DNA from: Candidatus Woesearchaeota archaeon | GTDB lineage: Archaea > Nanobdellota > Nanobdellia > Woesearchaeales > 21-14-0-10-32-9 | Length of the DNA: 58,194 nt | Reading direction: 5' to 3' | Assembly (NCBI GenBank): GCA_021735165.1 | Contig: JAIPHP010000007.1 | Coordinates: 1 to 58,194, forward strand | Part shown: piece after piece, positions 1-9,600 of the stretch | How the letters are laid out: each line of letters opens with the position of its first letter | Position numbering within the stretch: the stretch's first letter is position 1 | The notes under the pieces: generated by a model | Seen by the model: only the letters and a program-made list of their open reading frames with translations | Databases searched by the model: none | Told to the model about the DNA's origin: nothing | Made by a program: the position numbers and the translations under genes

Positions 1-2
1 AA

Positions 3-3000
3 CGTACTAGTCCTGTAAGTTGGTATACTGTAAACGAAGTAGAAACTGGAGATACTGAGAATGGGGATGTACTTAACGCTGCAATTCTTGTTGCTTGTGC
101 AGGAAAATTTGGTGAGGCGCCAGGAGGTGAATTATCGACATCAACTATACGTGCTTTGGAATTCAACTATGACATTGGACCTACTTATTGCGGTAGCGAA
201 CCTGATGGAACTCTTTGTGATGATGCTACTAATGGTATCTGTTATGCTGGCGAGTGTGTAGCCTGTGATGAACCTGTAACCTGTAACGATCCAAGCATAT
301 GGTATGGTGATTGCCAAAGATTTGCATATTCTGCTTGCATAACAGGTGGCGGATCTGAAGTTATATATACTCTTGAGTGTGACCGTGGTCCAATAACCGG
401 GGACTCTTGCAATCTTCCTTCTGGCATGCCCGGAATTTGTGTTGGATTTGAGGGTTATTACGGTGGTTCTTGTATTGAACAAGTAAAAGCCGCAGATGCT
501 TTTGGCATGTTTTATATTTCAGAAAATGCTTTTTTTAATGGATTAGATACTAATTCTCCGACGTCTGTACAAAATCAATTTGGGAGTGTTAAGGTAAAAG
601 AGCAAAGTAGGGATATGCTAAAAAGTATTACAACACCTAATAACAATCATTATCGTGCGGAATATTCTGTCGATAATTGGAAAACAAGTAGTGTTGATTC
701 TATGATTGGAGAATCCCCCTTTCCGAGTTTTTATCAAGACACAAATTATGGAGGGGGCATTAAAGTCGATGAATTGTGGAAATGTAATAGTTTTAATGAT
801 TGCACTGTAAATAGGTTTGACTATAAAGGAGGCGTGGGTAGACTCGAAAATACTACGTCAGGAACTTTAAGTTTGGTTCCTCTTAAACCTAGAGGATACG
901 AAAGTAGTGAGGACCCTGAAAGAGACTTAAGAAGAAACAGTCATAAATCTACAGATTACGTTTCAGGAGGAGTTCTTTACAATAAAGTCACCACAACATT
1001 TGGCGCACATAAATATATAGGTGAATACCCTGATATGTTGCCTGGCAAAATTGTTAATTATTACACTACAGTTGACACTAATGAAAACAATCTTCCTGGA
1101 ATTGTTGAAGGAAACTTGTTAAATGATTTTGTTGGTGTCGGTTTAAATGCAAATTTAGCTTGTGAATGGGGCTCTGAACTATATATGGATGAAAGGTGTA
1201 AAGATTTAATTAGAAAAAGATATGATATTGGTGAGACAATAGAATTATTAACTGCAGCATTAACTAAGTTCCCTGAGTGTAACGAAAATGCTGATTTAAC
1301 AAGTTCATCAACTCATTCTTCATTTCATGCATGCAGAGTAGAATTTAAAGATATACCTAATAATAAACCAGGTAAATCGTGGTTGATTTTTCCTACGGAC
1401 GATCATCCTGATGGTTTTATTCCTCCATTACTTTCTTTAGATCCTTTTAAGCCTAAAATTGTTTCTGAAAATGCCGATCAGACAGTCAAATTAGTGTATG
1501 ACTTTGATAGAAACGATGAAGATTTAATGCAACAATTTTTAGAATCTAGCAGAGCAATTCAAGGAGGGGATAAAAGATGGACTAGAGGTCTTAACTTTAG
1601 ACAAGAAATTATAACACCTGAACATAATAAGACAGTTGTTGCATATCCTATTGTAAACGAATTAATAAATTGGACTTTTGGAAATGTAATTTTAAATAGT
1701 GATCCGCAGACACCATCAAATGAGGCTCTGATATTTCCCAACCGAGATTTAAATACTATTTCAGCAGGTAGGATATTAACCAAATCTATAACTCTTTCTG
1801 TTTATCCTAATATTTCAGAATCGGAAAGCTATGAAGTAAAAAAAATTTACGAAGATTATAATGAACTTGATCCTGTACCCCAAACAACAAAAACAATTCT
1901 TAAAAATTTAGATGGAGATGTTCAAATTTTAAAAAAAATGTATCATCTTACAGACGACGAAACAAATCCTCTTTATAGTATTTTTAGTTATGATAATTTG
2001 CATCTGACAGGCAAGGTTTCAGGAACGGAAAAGTACTACGGTAATTCTTTGATATCTAAAACAATTATGAATTATAAAGCAATAAAACCTGATTTTTATA
2101 AATTAGCAAATACAACAGAAAAATTAAATGATGGTTTTTATACAGAAGCAAACATGTATTACGATAACAACGGAAATGTTATTAGAATAGAAAGATCCAG
2201 TGGATTTTCAGATTATTTTGCATATGATTCACGTGGAAGAAAAATCAAAGAATGGGACTCTGAAATTGGATCTCAATCAAATCCTAAGATTGAATATTTT
2301 TATAACGATAGAGGAATTTTATTTAAAGAAGTTTATTTAGAAGGTCATGTTGTTGAATATGACTATGATGCTTTCGGAAGAAAAATAAATGAAACACTAA
2401 CATATCCAACGTATTCTTCAAATTATCCATGGAAAACTATAAATGTAGAGTATTCATACGAAAAACTTGATACTGCCAAAGTTTTTTTGAAGAAAAAAAC
2501 GTTTGTAAACGTCGATGGACAAAATAAGGGAGTACAAATAGACTTTTTTGACAGTGTTGGTAATGTAATCCAATCTCAAACCAAAATAAAAGACGACACA
2601 TATTTGATTAAAGCATATGATTTTGACATGTTTGGCAATATTGTAAAGTCATATTATCCTTTTAGATTAGAGTCTAGTGGAAATTTTGTGCCTAAGAATG
2701 ATTACGAGTCACAACCTTGGCAAGTTAAGAATCATTATGAAAATAGTATTGCTCCCAGATTAACTTCTATTGAGTATCCTGATGGTGGAACTTTGACTTA
2801 TGATTATAAAGCAGAGAATGGTTTGCCCGTTATTTTAGTTACAGATCAGAACGGTAATGCCAAGAAATTAATCTTTGATACTATGGGCAATGTTCTTAAG
2901 TTATATGAAGGAGAATCTTTTGAAATAATTACTGAGTTTATATATGATTCAGAAGGCAGACTCACCAAGATTATTGATCCACTTGGTAGAGATTTTATTT

Positions 3001-3179
3001 CAAATAAATATGATGATTATGGATTAATAGAAACAGTTGGTTTAAATTCGGAAGTCAGTGAGAATTATTACGACTCAGAAAAAAGATTATTGTCTAAAAT
3101 TGATTCACAAATCAATGTTACTTATAGTTATGATGCTAGAGATAGAATTTCGTCTGTTTTATATGATTACACGAGTTAA
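3..3179 (+). CDS. YD-repeat (RHS-like) secreted protein, 5' truncated
   Basis: The frame is open from base 3 with no stop, so the gene begins upstream of the window. The TTG at 156 is internal. The N-terminal visible part is cysteine-rich (many Cys in the first ~110 codons), which fits an extracellular protein with disulfides. The C-terminal third holds YD-type repeats such as YDSRGRKIKEW, YDYDAFGRKI, YDFDMFGNIV and YDSEGRLTKIIDPLGRDF. It ends in YDYTS two bases before the next YD-repeat gene, so the two are probably co-transcribed. The RHS core signature and a toxin tip are not visible. In bacteria YD repeats form a shell around a cargo or a cell-surface fibre; the role here is unknown. Presence of YD repeats is certain, function is not. 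Confidence 0.85.
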   Translation, partial: RTSPVSWYTVNEVETGDTENGDVLNAAILVACAGKFGEAPGGELSTSTIRALEFNYDIGPTYCGSEPDGTLCDDATNGICYAGECVACDEPVTCNDPSIWYGDCQRFAYSACITGGGSEVIYTLECDRGPITGDSCNLPSGMPGICVGFEGYYGGSCIEQVKAADAFGMFYISENAFFNGLDTNSPTSVQNQFGSVKVKEQSRDMLKSITTPNNNHYRAEYSVDNWKTSSVDSMIGESPFPSFYQDTNYGGGIKVDELWKCNSFNDCTVNRFDYKGGVGRLENTTSGTLSLVPLKPRGYESSEDPERDLRRNSHKSTDYVSGGVLYNKVTTTFGAHKYIGEYPDMLPGKIVNYYTTVDTNENNLPGIVEGNLLNDFVGVGLNANLACEWGSELYMDERCKDLIRKRYDIGETIELLTAALTKFPECNENADLTSSSTHSSFHACRVEFKDIPNNKPGKSWLIFPTDDHPDGFIPPLLSLDPFKPKIVSENADQTVKLVYDFDRNDEDLMQQFLESSRAIQGGDKRWTRGLNFRQEIITPEHNKTVVAYPIVNELINWTFGNVILNSDPQTPSNEALIFPNRDLNTISAGRILTKSITLSVYPNISESESYEVKKIYEDYNELDPVPQTTKTILKNLDGDVQILKKMYHLTDDETNPLYSIFSYDNLHLTGKVSGTEKYYGNSLISKTIMNYKAIKPDFYKLANTTEKLNDGFYTEANMYYDNNGNVIRIERSSGFSDYFAYDSRGRKIKEWDSEIGSQSNPKIEYFYNDRGILFKEVYLEGHVVEYDYDAFGRKINETLTYPTYSSNYPWKTINVEYSYEKLDTAKVFLKKKTFVNVDGQNKGVQIDFFDSVGNVIQSQTKIKDDTYLIKAYDFDMFGNIVKSYYPFRLESSGNFVPKNDYESQPWQVKNHYENSIAPRLTSIEYPDGGTLTYDYKAENGLPVILVTDQNGNAKKLIFDTMGNVLKLYEGESFEIITEFIYDSEGRLTKIIDPLGRDFISNKYDDYGLIETVGLNSEVSENYYDSEKRLLSKIDSQINVTYSYDARDRISSVLYDYTS

Positions 3180-3181
3180 AA

Positions 3182-5470
3182 ATGGTTAGGAAAATTAAAA
3201 ATTCAATATTTGCATTTTTGTTTTTGTTAGTTTTAGTTATGAATGCTTTTTCAGTTGCTGCGGTTATTCAGGAAAGAAACATTTTTGATATTAATTGTGA
3301 CGAAGATTTTTTCCCTAATACTTATTTAGGAAAGATTTGTAAGAGTTATTTTGAAGCAGGAGATAATATATTTGAATTTTACCCTGATGGTAAAACTGCA
3401 AGGATAATTACTACGGATTATTTTTTTAATATGATTACTAATCCTGGTTTTGAAGTTACTGATGGCAATGCTGCACATTTTTGGAGTCCGTATAATGATG
3501 TTTCTTCTTTTGAGATTAGTTCTTCAGAAGCTTTGTCTGGAGAGTATTCGTTGAAGTTTGCAAGGTCATCTCCTTCGTCTTCTTATGCAGGTATTGAAAC
3601 TATGCCGATGTATCTTGATGCTGGTCAAGAATATGTTTTGAAAGCTTTTTTTAAGGGTTCTGTTTCTGGAAATGCTAGATTCTCTTTGCATTGTGTTGCA
3701 GGCGGTAATAATTTTGCTTATTCAGTTGTAGAGGAAAACAGAGTTATGTCTGGAGATTTGAATTCTTGGACTGAGAAAAGTTTAGTTTTTATTCCTGACG
3801 CAGATGCAGAATATTGTAAGCCCTTGGTTTATTTTAATCCTGATAGTAGTGGAGAATTATATGTTGATAATGTTAGGTTGGGATGGAATAATCTTTCCCA
3901 CATTAATATGAAGAACACTTTTGTTGTTGATTTTACTTATGATATTAATGGTTTATTAACCAGGGTCGTTGATCCTAATTCTAATGTTATTTCTTATACT
4001 TCTGATTCCTTGTTTCAAGTGTCGGATTTGTCTGTTAATAATTTTATTTTGAATTCTAATTTCGACGAATATATCGATAGTGCCAAAGCAATGTATTGGT
4101 ATTTAGAAGGTGCTGCTTCTATTGATAGATCTTCTGATCCTTTTGTTGTTATGCCTGTTGATTCTGCAATTTCTCAGTTTGATATTCCTGTACGTTCTGG
4201 AACATACTATGATTTGAGTTTAAATGCGAAGGGTAATTTACTTTTAGAACTTGAATGGCAGGACTTTTATCGTAATAGATTAAGTGCTGATTATGAAAAT
4301 TTAATTTCCGCAAATCTTCAGGATTACTCATTTGAAATTTCGCCGCCTAAAGGAGCTAGATTTTTGAAGATTAGCTTGTTTGCTAATGATGTTAGTGATG
4401 TGTATTTTGTCAGTATGTTAAAAAAAGATGGTTTAAATTATAGTTTAAGTGCAGAGTATACAGATAATGGTAAGATAAAGAGTATTGATTACGGATTGGT
4501 TTATTCTGAGTTTGAGTATAATATTAATAATTTATTGTCAAAGTCTATAACGAAGAAAAAAGCAGATTTATCTGTTTTGTTTGATGAACGTTATGATTAT
4601 GATTCAACAGGGAATCTTATTGGAATAAATGCTCCTGATATTGGCTCTGCTACGTTTAGTTACGATTATTTACATAGACTTAAAGATGTTAATAAAAATG
4701 GTTTGTTTTTTCCAAATCTCACCGATTTTTTCTCTTTTGAGTATGACTATATGGGAAACATACTTTCTAATAAAGGTCAAGATTATCAATATTATGAGGG
4801 AACTGACAGATTAAAAGATGACGGTTTGTATACTTATGAATATAATTCTAAAGGTCAAATAACTAGAAAAATATCTAAAGCAACTGGTTTTTCTGTTGAT
4901 TATTATTATAATGAAAAAGGGTTATTTGATAAGGTCGTAAATAAGATAGAAGACACTTCTGTTGATTATTATTATTCAGGTTCTTTTATGCAGAGAAAAA
5001 TTGTTAATTATCCTGATTATTCTGAAATTACTATTTACATTTATTATAATGGAGATTTGCTTTATTCATATAAAGATGAATTTAGTTATGATGCTACTGG
5101 ATCTTGCACAATAAACAACTGGAATCCTTCTGGCAGGCATTTTGTGATTAAGGGTTCTTCGGGAAGTGTTGTTGGTATTGCAGATGATAGAGGTAATATG
5201 AAGCTCGCAGGTAGTATAACTGAAAGTGGCGATGCTTCTTCTTCTAGTGGTAGATCTTTTAAAATTAAGGGTGATTCAGGAGTTGTTGCTGCGTTTGATG
5301 CTTCTGGAAATCTTATCTTAAATGGCGTGTTGAATTATTATCAGGATGTGGTCAGTCCTACTTCTGGAAGAGATTTTGTTATTAAGGGTTCTGATGGTCC
5401 TGTTCTTATGATTACGTCTAATGGAGATTTATTTGCTAAAGGCTGTGTTAGTGGTGGAGAAGTTATTTAG
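3182..5470 (+). CDS. Secreted YD-repeat protein with carbohydrate-binding-like domain and C-terminal triple repeat
   Basis: 762 aa. A clear signal peptide covers residues 1-27 (basic start, then IFAFLFLLVLVMNAFSVAA). Residues ~85-235 (NPGFEVTDG...) resemble a CBM_4_9-like jelly-roll domain. YD-type motifs follow (YDINGLLTRVVDPNSN, YDSTGNLIGI, YDYMGNILSNKG, YEYNSKGQITRK). The last ~110 residues contain three copies of a ~35-residue unit beginning SGR-F-IKG and ending GN-L-L-G, a fibre-like tail. It starts 2 nt after the previous gene. Together they look like a two-piece cell-surface or secreted fibre. No RHS core peptidase motif or toxin domain is seen. Coding sequence is strongly G/T-rich. 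Confidence 0.85.
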   Translation: MVRKIKNSIFAFLFLLVLVMNAFSVAAVIQERNIFDINCDEDFFPNTYLGKICKSYFEAGDNIFEFYPDGKTARIITTDYFFNMITNPGFEVTDGNAAHFWSPYNDVSSFEISSSEALSGEYSLKFARSSPSSSYAGIETMPMYLDAGQEYVLKAFFKGSVSGNARFSLHCVAGGNNFAYSVVEENRVMSGDLNSWTEKSLVFIPDADAEYCKPLVYFNPDSSGELYVDNVRLGWNNLSHINMKNTFVVDFTYDINGLLTRVVDPNSNVISYTSDSLFQVSDLSVNNFILNSNFDEYIDSAKAMYWYLEGAASIDRSSDPFVVMPVDSAISQFDIPVRSGTYYDLSLNAKGNLLLELEWQDFYRNRLSADYENLISANLQDYSFEISPPKGARFLKISLFANDVSDVYFVSMLKKDGLNYSLSAEYTDNGKIKSIDYGLVYSEFEYNINNLLSKSITKKKADLSVLFDERYDYDSTGNLIGINAPDIGSATFSYDYLHRLKDVNKNGLFFPNLTDFFSFEYDYMGNILSNKGQDYQYYEGTDRLKDDGLYTYEYNSKGQITRKISKATGFSVDYYYNEKGLFDKVVNKIEDTSVDYYYSGSFMQRKIVNYPDYSEITIYIYYNGDLLYSYKDEFSYDATGSCTINNWNPSGRHFVIKGSSGSVVGIADDRGNMKLAGSITESGDASSSSGRSFKIKGDSGVVAAFDASGNLILNGVLNYYQDVVSPTSGRDFVIKGSDGPVLMITSNGDLFAKGCVSGGEVI

Positions 5471-5515
5471 AAATTAGCTGTTTTTTTACATTATTTTTTC
5501 AGTAAGTTTTTTCGT

Positions 5516-6682
5516 TTATTTTTTTATTAGGTTTAGTCCTTGAAGTGCTATTGCTGAAAATACCAACATTATGCTTAAAGCTATTATCGGTTCAAAGAGG
5601 AATAACATTATTATCAGGAGTGCTGCAGTTGAGAATCTTCCTAAATTCAGGTATACTTCTCTGAAGTATATGTGTTCTGCTTTTTTTTCTTTTTTTGCTT
5701 TATTGTAATATAAATTATGAAAGGGTATTACAAAGAATGGTCCTGAGAATCCTCCAAAGCTTTGTATTGCGAATGCTGCACCTATTGTTTTTACAAATAT
5801 TCTTGCAACTAATGATGCGCCGTGCATTATTGTTCCAAAAAGAAGCAATTTGAATCTGTTCTTTTCAGTAAGATGAAAACTCACAAAGTACATTACTGCT
5901 GCGTGCAAGAAGTTTGATGCCATGTATAGCCCGCCCATTTTGGGAAGACTTGTGAATAGGAAGAAAAGCATTATTGGCCAGAAGAATGATGTTGCAGGAT
6001 TATATAGCCCTTCTGCAAAGTAAGGAAGAACATAATCTTTTAGACGTTTTGTTGTGAGTTTTTGAATTTTGAATTCGAATGGTTCGTGATCGTCTTTTGA
6101 GAATATCATTGGAATGAATGCAATTATTAATAATGTTGCTACTGTTGCAAATACTAAGGGATATGAAAATTGAGCTATTGTTACTGCACCTATTAAGGGC
6201 GCTGCTATTCCTGCCATAACTGAGAAGACTTGTGTAAGTCCTAATTGCTTTGCACCTTTCTTTTTGCTTGAGAACTTTGTGAATTCTATGTGGTATGACA
6301 TCCAATATATTGAACTGTTCAAGGCTTGTAGTGTTGCTATTATGAGTATTGTGAATAGAGTTCCTAAAATGATTTGAATTTGCAGAAGATAATTTAAGGA
6401 TATGATAAATAAGAGCGATATTGGAAGACTTACCCAAAATGCTTTTTTTATGCCTGTTTTTGCTGCTAGTTTCATACCTATGTATGAAGAGGGTATCAAT
6501 AAGAGATAAAAACTAGCTATATACCAGCCTACTTCAAATATTGAGAATCCTTGTTGCAAAAAATATATTGGGATGAATATCGACACTAATGAAAATGCAA
6601 AATTACGTACTGTGTGCATTATGTATAGATCTGTAATGTTTTTCTGGAATAATCGATGTAAATAATGGTTCATTTGATGCAT
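5516..6682 (-). CDS. MFS-type multidrug/solute transporter
   Basis: 388 aa with about 12 hydrophobic segments, starting YIMHTVRNFAFSLVSIFIPIYFL. The pattern and length fit a major facilitator superfamily permease. The substrate cannot be told from sequence. A TATA-like TTTATAAATA at 6705-6714 lies ~25 nt from the ATG at 6682, so the mRNA is probably leaderless. The gene is single and convergent with the YD-repeat pair. It ends at the same place the plus-strand operon stops, leaving only ~45 nt for both terminators. Confidence 0.8.
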   Translation of the reverse strand: MHQMNHYLHRLFQKNITDLYIMHTVRNFAFSLVSIFIPIYFLQQGFSIFEVGWYIASFYLLLIPSSYIGMKLAAKTGIKKAFWVSLPISLLFIISLNYLLQIQIILGTLFTILIIATLQALNSSIYWMSYHIEFTKFSSKKKGAKQLGLTQVFSVMAGIAAPLIGAVTIAQFSYPLVFATVATLLIIAFIPMIFSKDDHEPFEFKIQKLTTKRLKDYVLPYFAEGLYNPATSFFWPIMLFFLFTSLPKMGGLYMASNFLHAAVMYFVSFHLTEKNRFKLLLFGTIMHGASLVARIFVKTIGAAFAIQSFGGFSGPFFVIPFHNLYYNKAKKEKKAEHIYFREVYLNLGRFSTAALLIIMLFLFEPIIALSIMLVFSAIALQGLNLIKK

Positions 6683-6735
6683 ATTTCTGGTTTTATCAAA
6701 AATATTTATAAATAATGCGGTTTATCTGTATCTTC

Positions 6736-6822
6736 ATGGCAAGAGTAAAAACGTTAAAATTGAAGTTCGGATTTTATTGTGTTAGTTGTATTTCTATTAA
6801 TCTTACTAATAATAATTGTTAA
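6736..6822 (+). CDS. Possible 28-aa leaderless mini-ORF
   Basis: ATG at 6736 opens a 28-codon frame (begins MARVKTLKLKFGFY) that ends in TAA. A TATA-like box at 6705-6714 is ~27 nt upstream, the spacing used by leaderless genes in this window. The same box can serve the divergent transporter, so the ORF may be chance. No similarity recognised. Confidence 0.2.
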   Translation: MARVKTLKLKFGFYCVSCISINLTNNNC

Positions 6823-6861
6823 TTCTTTGGGTAATTTTAAATAAATTGCTCTGATAGAACG

Positions 6862-6917
6862 TTTATATCAAAACTTTTTTAATTATCAAAGAAAAAACTA
6901 AAATAAACAAAAGGTGA
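6862..6917 (+). promoter_or_regulatory. asnS promoter and ribosome-binding site
   Basis: TTTATAT at 6862-6868 is the likely TATA box. AGGTGA at 6912-6917 is a strong Shine-Dalgarno 6 nt before the ATG at 6924. This leadered arrangement fixes the asnS start. Confidence 0.6.
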
Positions 6918-6923
6918 TTATTA

Positions 6924-8237
6924 ATGGAAGAAAAAAAATCAGAATTTGTATCGATTAAAGAATCAATGGAGAAAGGCGAAGGAAAAGTCAGTGTTCGTGG
7001 CTGGGTTTATCGTGAGCGAGGAAGTAAAAAGCTTAAGTTCATAGTGCTCAGAGATAGCTCGGACATTATTCAATGCGTTATTGAAAAGGATAAGTTTGAT
7101 GAAGAAAAGTTCGAGGCAGTTTCAAAAGTTCAGGTAGAAGCGTCCATGGAAATTCATGGAACTATAAAGAAGGATGATAGAGCTCCATCTGGTTATGAGA
7201 TTGCTGTTGAAGACTTTAAGATAGTTGGTGAAAGCGATACTTTTCCAATAACTAAGGATCAGAGTCCTGAATTCTTGGCTGACAAGAGGCATCTTTGGCT
7301 TAGGAGTAGGAAGATGGTTGCTATTATGAAGATAAGGAGCACTTATGTTCAGGCTAGGGAAAAATTCTTTGAAAAAGAGGGTTTTTGGAGGTTTGATCCT
7401 CCTATTTTGCAACCAATGCAAAGCGAAGGAGGAAGCACAGTTTTTCCGGTTAAGTTTTATGATAAGGAAACTTATCTTGCACAGACGTGGCAACTTTACG
7501 GAGAAGCTGCAATTTTTGCTTTGGAAAAGGTCTATGACACTGCGCCTACGTTTAGAGCTGAAAAATCTAAGACTTCAAGACATTTATCTGAGTTTTGGAT
7601 GGTGGAAATGGAAGCTGCTTGGATGAAGCTACCTGAAGTAACTGAGTTTGCTAAGAAGGAACTTAAGTATTGTATAAAAGCAGTTCTTGACAAGCATGAA
7701 GAAGAGCTTAAAATTCTTGAGCAGGATCCTAAAGAGCTCCGCGCTATAGTTGGTAAGGAATGGCCTACAATTAAATACAGACAAGCTCTTAAGATTTTGA
7801 AAGAAAAAGCAGGCATGGAAGTTCCTTTTGGAAAAGATTTGAGGACAATTGAGGAAGAGAAACTTATGGAATATTTTGATACGCCTATTGTTGTGACGCA
7901 TTACCCTGTTGTTGCTATGGGTTTTTATAAGCCAAGGGATCCAGAGTTCCCTGATGAGGCGCTTTGCTTTGATATGCTTGCGCCAAAAGGTTTTGGTGAA
8001 ATTGTTGGCGGAAGTCAGAGAAGTCTTGACATAGAGGACATGTCTGAGAGATTAAAAGAAGATGGCGAGGAAGATCTTTCTGCTTACGAGTTTTATTTTG
8101 ACTTAAGAAAGTATGGTAGTGTTCCTCATTCAGGCTACGGCGTGGGTCTTGAAAGGGTTATAAGATGGATTTGTGGTCTTGACTCAATTAAGGATGCTAT
8201 TCCGTTCCCAAGAACAATGCTAAGATGGACTCCTTAA
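6924..8237 (+). CDS. asnS: Asparaginyl-tRNA synthetase
   Basis: 437 aa class IIb aminoacyl-tRNA synthetase. Residues ~20-105 form the OB-fold anticodon-binding domain (VSVRGWVYRERGSKKLKFIVLRD). The catalytic core has motif 2 (PTFRAEKSKTSRHLSEFWM) and motif 3 near the C-terminus (GYGVGLERVIRWICG), ending PFPRTMLRWTP. The segment TWQLYGEAAIFALEKVYD and the RHLSEFWM form favour Asn over Asp specificity; a relaxed Asp/Asn enzyme cannot be excluded. It charges tRNA-Asn in the cytoplasm. Start is supported by AGGTGA at 6912. Confidence 0.93.
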   Translation: MEEKKSEFVSIKESMEKGEGKVSVRGWVYRERGSKKLKFIVLRDSSDIIQCVIEKDKFDEEKFEAVSKVQVEASMEIHGTIKKDDRAPSGYEIAVEDFKIVGESDTFPITKDQSPEFLADKRHLWLRSRKMVAIMKIRSTYVQAREKFFEKEGFWRFDPPILQPMQSEGGSTVFPVKFYDKETYLAQTWQLYGEAAIFALEKVYDTAPTFRAEKSKTSRHLSEFWMVEMEAAWMKLPEVTEFAKKELKYCIKAVLDKHEEELKILEQDPKELRAIVGKEWPTIKYRQALKILKEKAGMEVPFGKDLRTIEEEKLMEYFDTPIVVTHYPVVAMGFYKPRDPEFPDEALCFDMLAPKGFGEIVGGSQRSLDIEDMSERLKEDGEEDLSAYEFYFDLRKYGSVPHSGYGVGLERVIRWICGLDSIKDAIPFPRTMLRWTP

Positions 8238-8248
8238 TTATTTTTATT

Positions 8249-8614
8249 TTATTTTTTTATTAGTTTTCTTAATTTCTTGTCGTTTGTCCAGATGGGGATT
8301 TTTAGTTTTAATGCAAGTGCAAAGTATTGCCAGTCGTCTTTGTCAAGGGTGATGTTTCTTGCTTTGGAAAAATAAGGAAATAATTCATATTCGTTTATTA
8401 TTGTTATTTTGTTTATAATAAAATTTGTTATATGTTCTATGTCTTTTTCATTTAAATTTGTTTTCTCTTTTAGGATGTGTTTATATTTTTTAATTTCTTT
8501 TAGAATATAGTCTGGTGCTAATAATTCATTTTCTTTTTCAAGAATTAGTTCTCTAGTTTTGCTATTTTTTATTAGTGCTGCCAGTAGTATGTTTGCGTCT
8601 ATTATTAATTTCAT
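8249..8614 (-). CDS. PIN-domain RNase toxin (VapC-like)
   Basis: 121 aa from the ATG at 8614 (a TTG one codon upstream is less likely). PIN fold signatures are present: LIIDANILLAALI at the N-terminus (first Asp), a middle Glu, DKDDWQYFALAL (third acidic cluster) and WTNDKKL (fourth Asp). These acidic residues bind Mg2+ for RNA cleavage in this family. It overlaps the upstream antitoxin by 53 nt, a typical translationally coupled toxin-antitoxin pair. The RNA target is unknown. Confidence 0.85.
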   Translation of the reverse strand: MKLIIDANILLAALIKNSKTRELILEKENELLAPDYILKEIKKYKHILKEKTNLNEKDIEHITNFIINKITIINEYELFPYFSKARNITLDKDDWQYFALALKLKIPIWTNDKKLRKLIKK

Positions 8615-8849
8615 CAATTAATTGCTTATTTGCACTTCTATTTATTTGTCGCCCTATTTGTATCGCATCTTTTTCGGTAAGTTTTGATTTTTTTACGATG
8701 TTTTCTATTTTTTCGAGATCTTTCATCATTTCTACTCGTTCTAATTGTTTTTTTATTGCTTCTCTTGCTATTTCGCTCCAGTTCATGAATTTATTTTCGT
8801 CCATTCTTTTCTTTAATTCTTCTGGTACTGATAATGTTATTGTTGGCAT
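8562..8849 (-). CDS. Ribbon-helix-helix antitoxin (VapB-like)
   Basis: 95 aa from ATG 8849, preceded by GTGA as ribosome-binding site. The N-terminus (TITLSVPEELKKRMDENK then WSEIAREAIKKQLER) is a standard ribbon-helix-helix DNA-binding domain that would autorepress the operon. The charged C-terminal tail would wrap the PIN toxin. The C-terminal codons overlap the toxin start. Confidence 0.85.
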   Translation of the reverse strand: MPTITLSVPEELKKRMDENKFMNWSEIAREAIKKQLERVEMMKDLEKIENIVKKSKLTEKDAIQIGRQINRSANKQLIDEINNRRKHTTGSTNKK

Positions 8850-9007
8850 TTTTATCACTTATATTTAATACACATAATTCTGTGTAAATATTTAATTTAT
8901 TTAAATTTTGTGGATTTTTTTAGTTTCTCTGTTTCAGCAAATTATTTATATTAGTTATATTTATATATAATTAAAATATAATTTAATTTTCCGGATTTTT
9001 AGCGGAA

Positions 9008-9238
9008 ATGTATTTTAAGGTGATGGCATTGGTAAAAGTAAAAATACGAAAGTGGGGAAGTTCGTTGGGAGTAATAATACCTAAAGAAATTGTAGAAAAA
9101 AAGAACTTAGAATGCGGGGATGAGATAGATGTGGAGCTTGTTAAGCCCTGTGATTTGAGAAAAGTTTTTGGTACTCACAAATTCAAGAGAAGTGCTCAGG
9201 AAATTAAGGATGAGATGAAGAAAGGATGGGAGAAATAA
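9008..9238 (+). CDS. AbrB/MazE-type antitoxin
   Basis: 76 aa (71 if the second ATG at 9023 is used). The SpoVT/AbrB swapped-hairpin domain is plain: VKIRKWGSSLGVIIPKEIVEKKNL then GDEIDVELV. The C-terminal helix (SAQEIKDEMKKGWEK) would bind the partner toxin. The stop overlaps the downstream PIN gene by 13 nt. It lies divergent from the other toxin-antitoxin pair across ~160 nt of AT-rich DNA. Confidence 0.85.
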   Translation: MYFKVMALVKVKIRKWGSSLGVIIPKEIVEKKNLECGDEIDVELVKPCDLRKVFGTHKFKRSAQEIKDEMKKGWEK

Positions 9239-9600
9239 CTTATTTTTTAGATACTTATGCGTTCATAGGTTTACTTGAAGGAAAAAAAGCTTATGATAAA
9301 TTCAAGGGTGTAGTTTCAGTCATTACGACAAAAATGAATCTTTTGGAGCTTTATTATTATCTTATAAGAACTGGTAATTCAAAGAAAGCAGATTTTTATT
9401 TTGATTTCTTTTCTTCATATTGTATTGATGTTTCTGATAGTGTTTTTAAAGAAGCTGCAAAATTTAAGTTTAAGAATAAATCAAAGAATATTTCTTATGT
9501 TGATGCTATAGGTTATGTTCTTGCAAGGTCTAAAGGATTGATGTTTGTTACTGGAGATAAAGAGTTTAAAGATTTAGATGGAGTGAATTTTTTAAGGTAA
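9226..9600 (+). CDS. PIN-domain RNase toxin (VapC-like)
   Basis: 124 aa. PIN motifs: TYFLDTYAFIGLLEG (first Asp), NLLELYYYL (Glu), ISYVDAIGYVLARSKG (third Asp) and FVTGDKEFKDLDGV (fourth Asp). It is coupled to the AbrB-type antitoxin (13-nt overlap). Pairing of AbrB antitoxin with PIN toxin is common in archaea. The gene ends 9 nt inside the convergent membrane-protein gene. Confidence 0.88.
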   Translation: MGEITYFLDTYAFIGLLEGKKAYDKFKGVVSVITTKMNLLELYYYLIRTGNSKKADFYFDFFSSYCIDVSDSVFKEAAKFKFKNKSKNISYVDAIGYVLARSKGLMFVTGDKEFKDLDGVNFLR

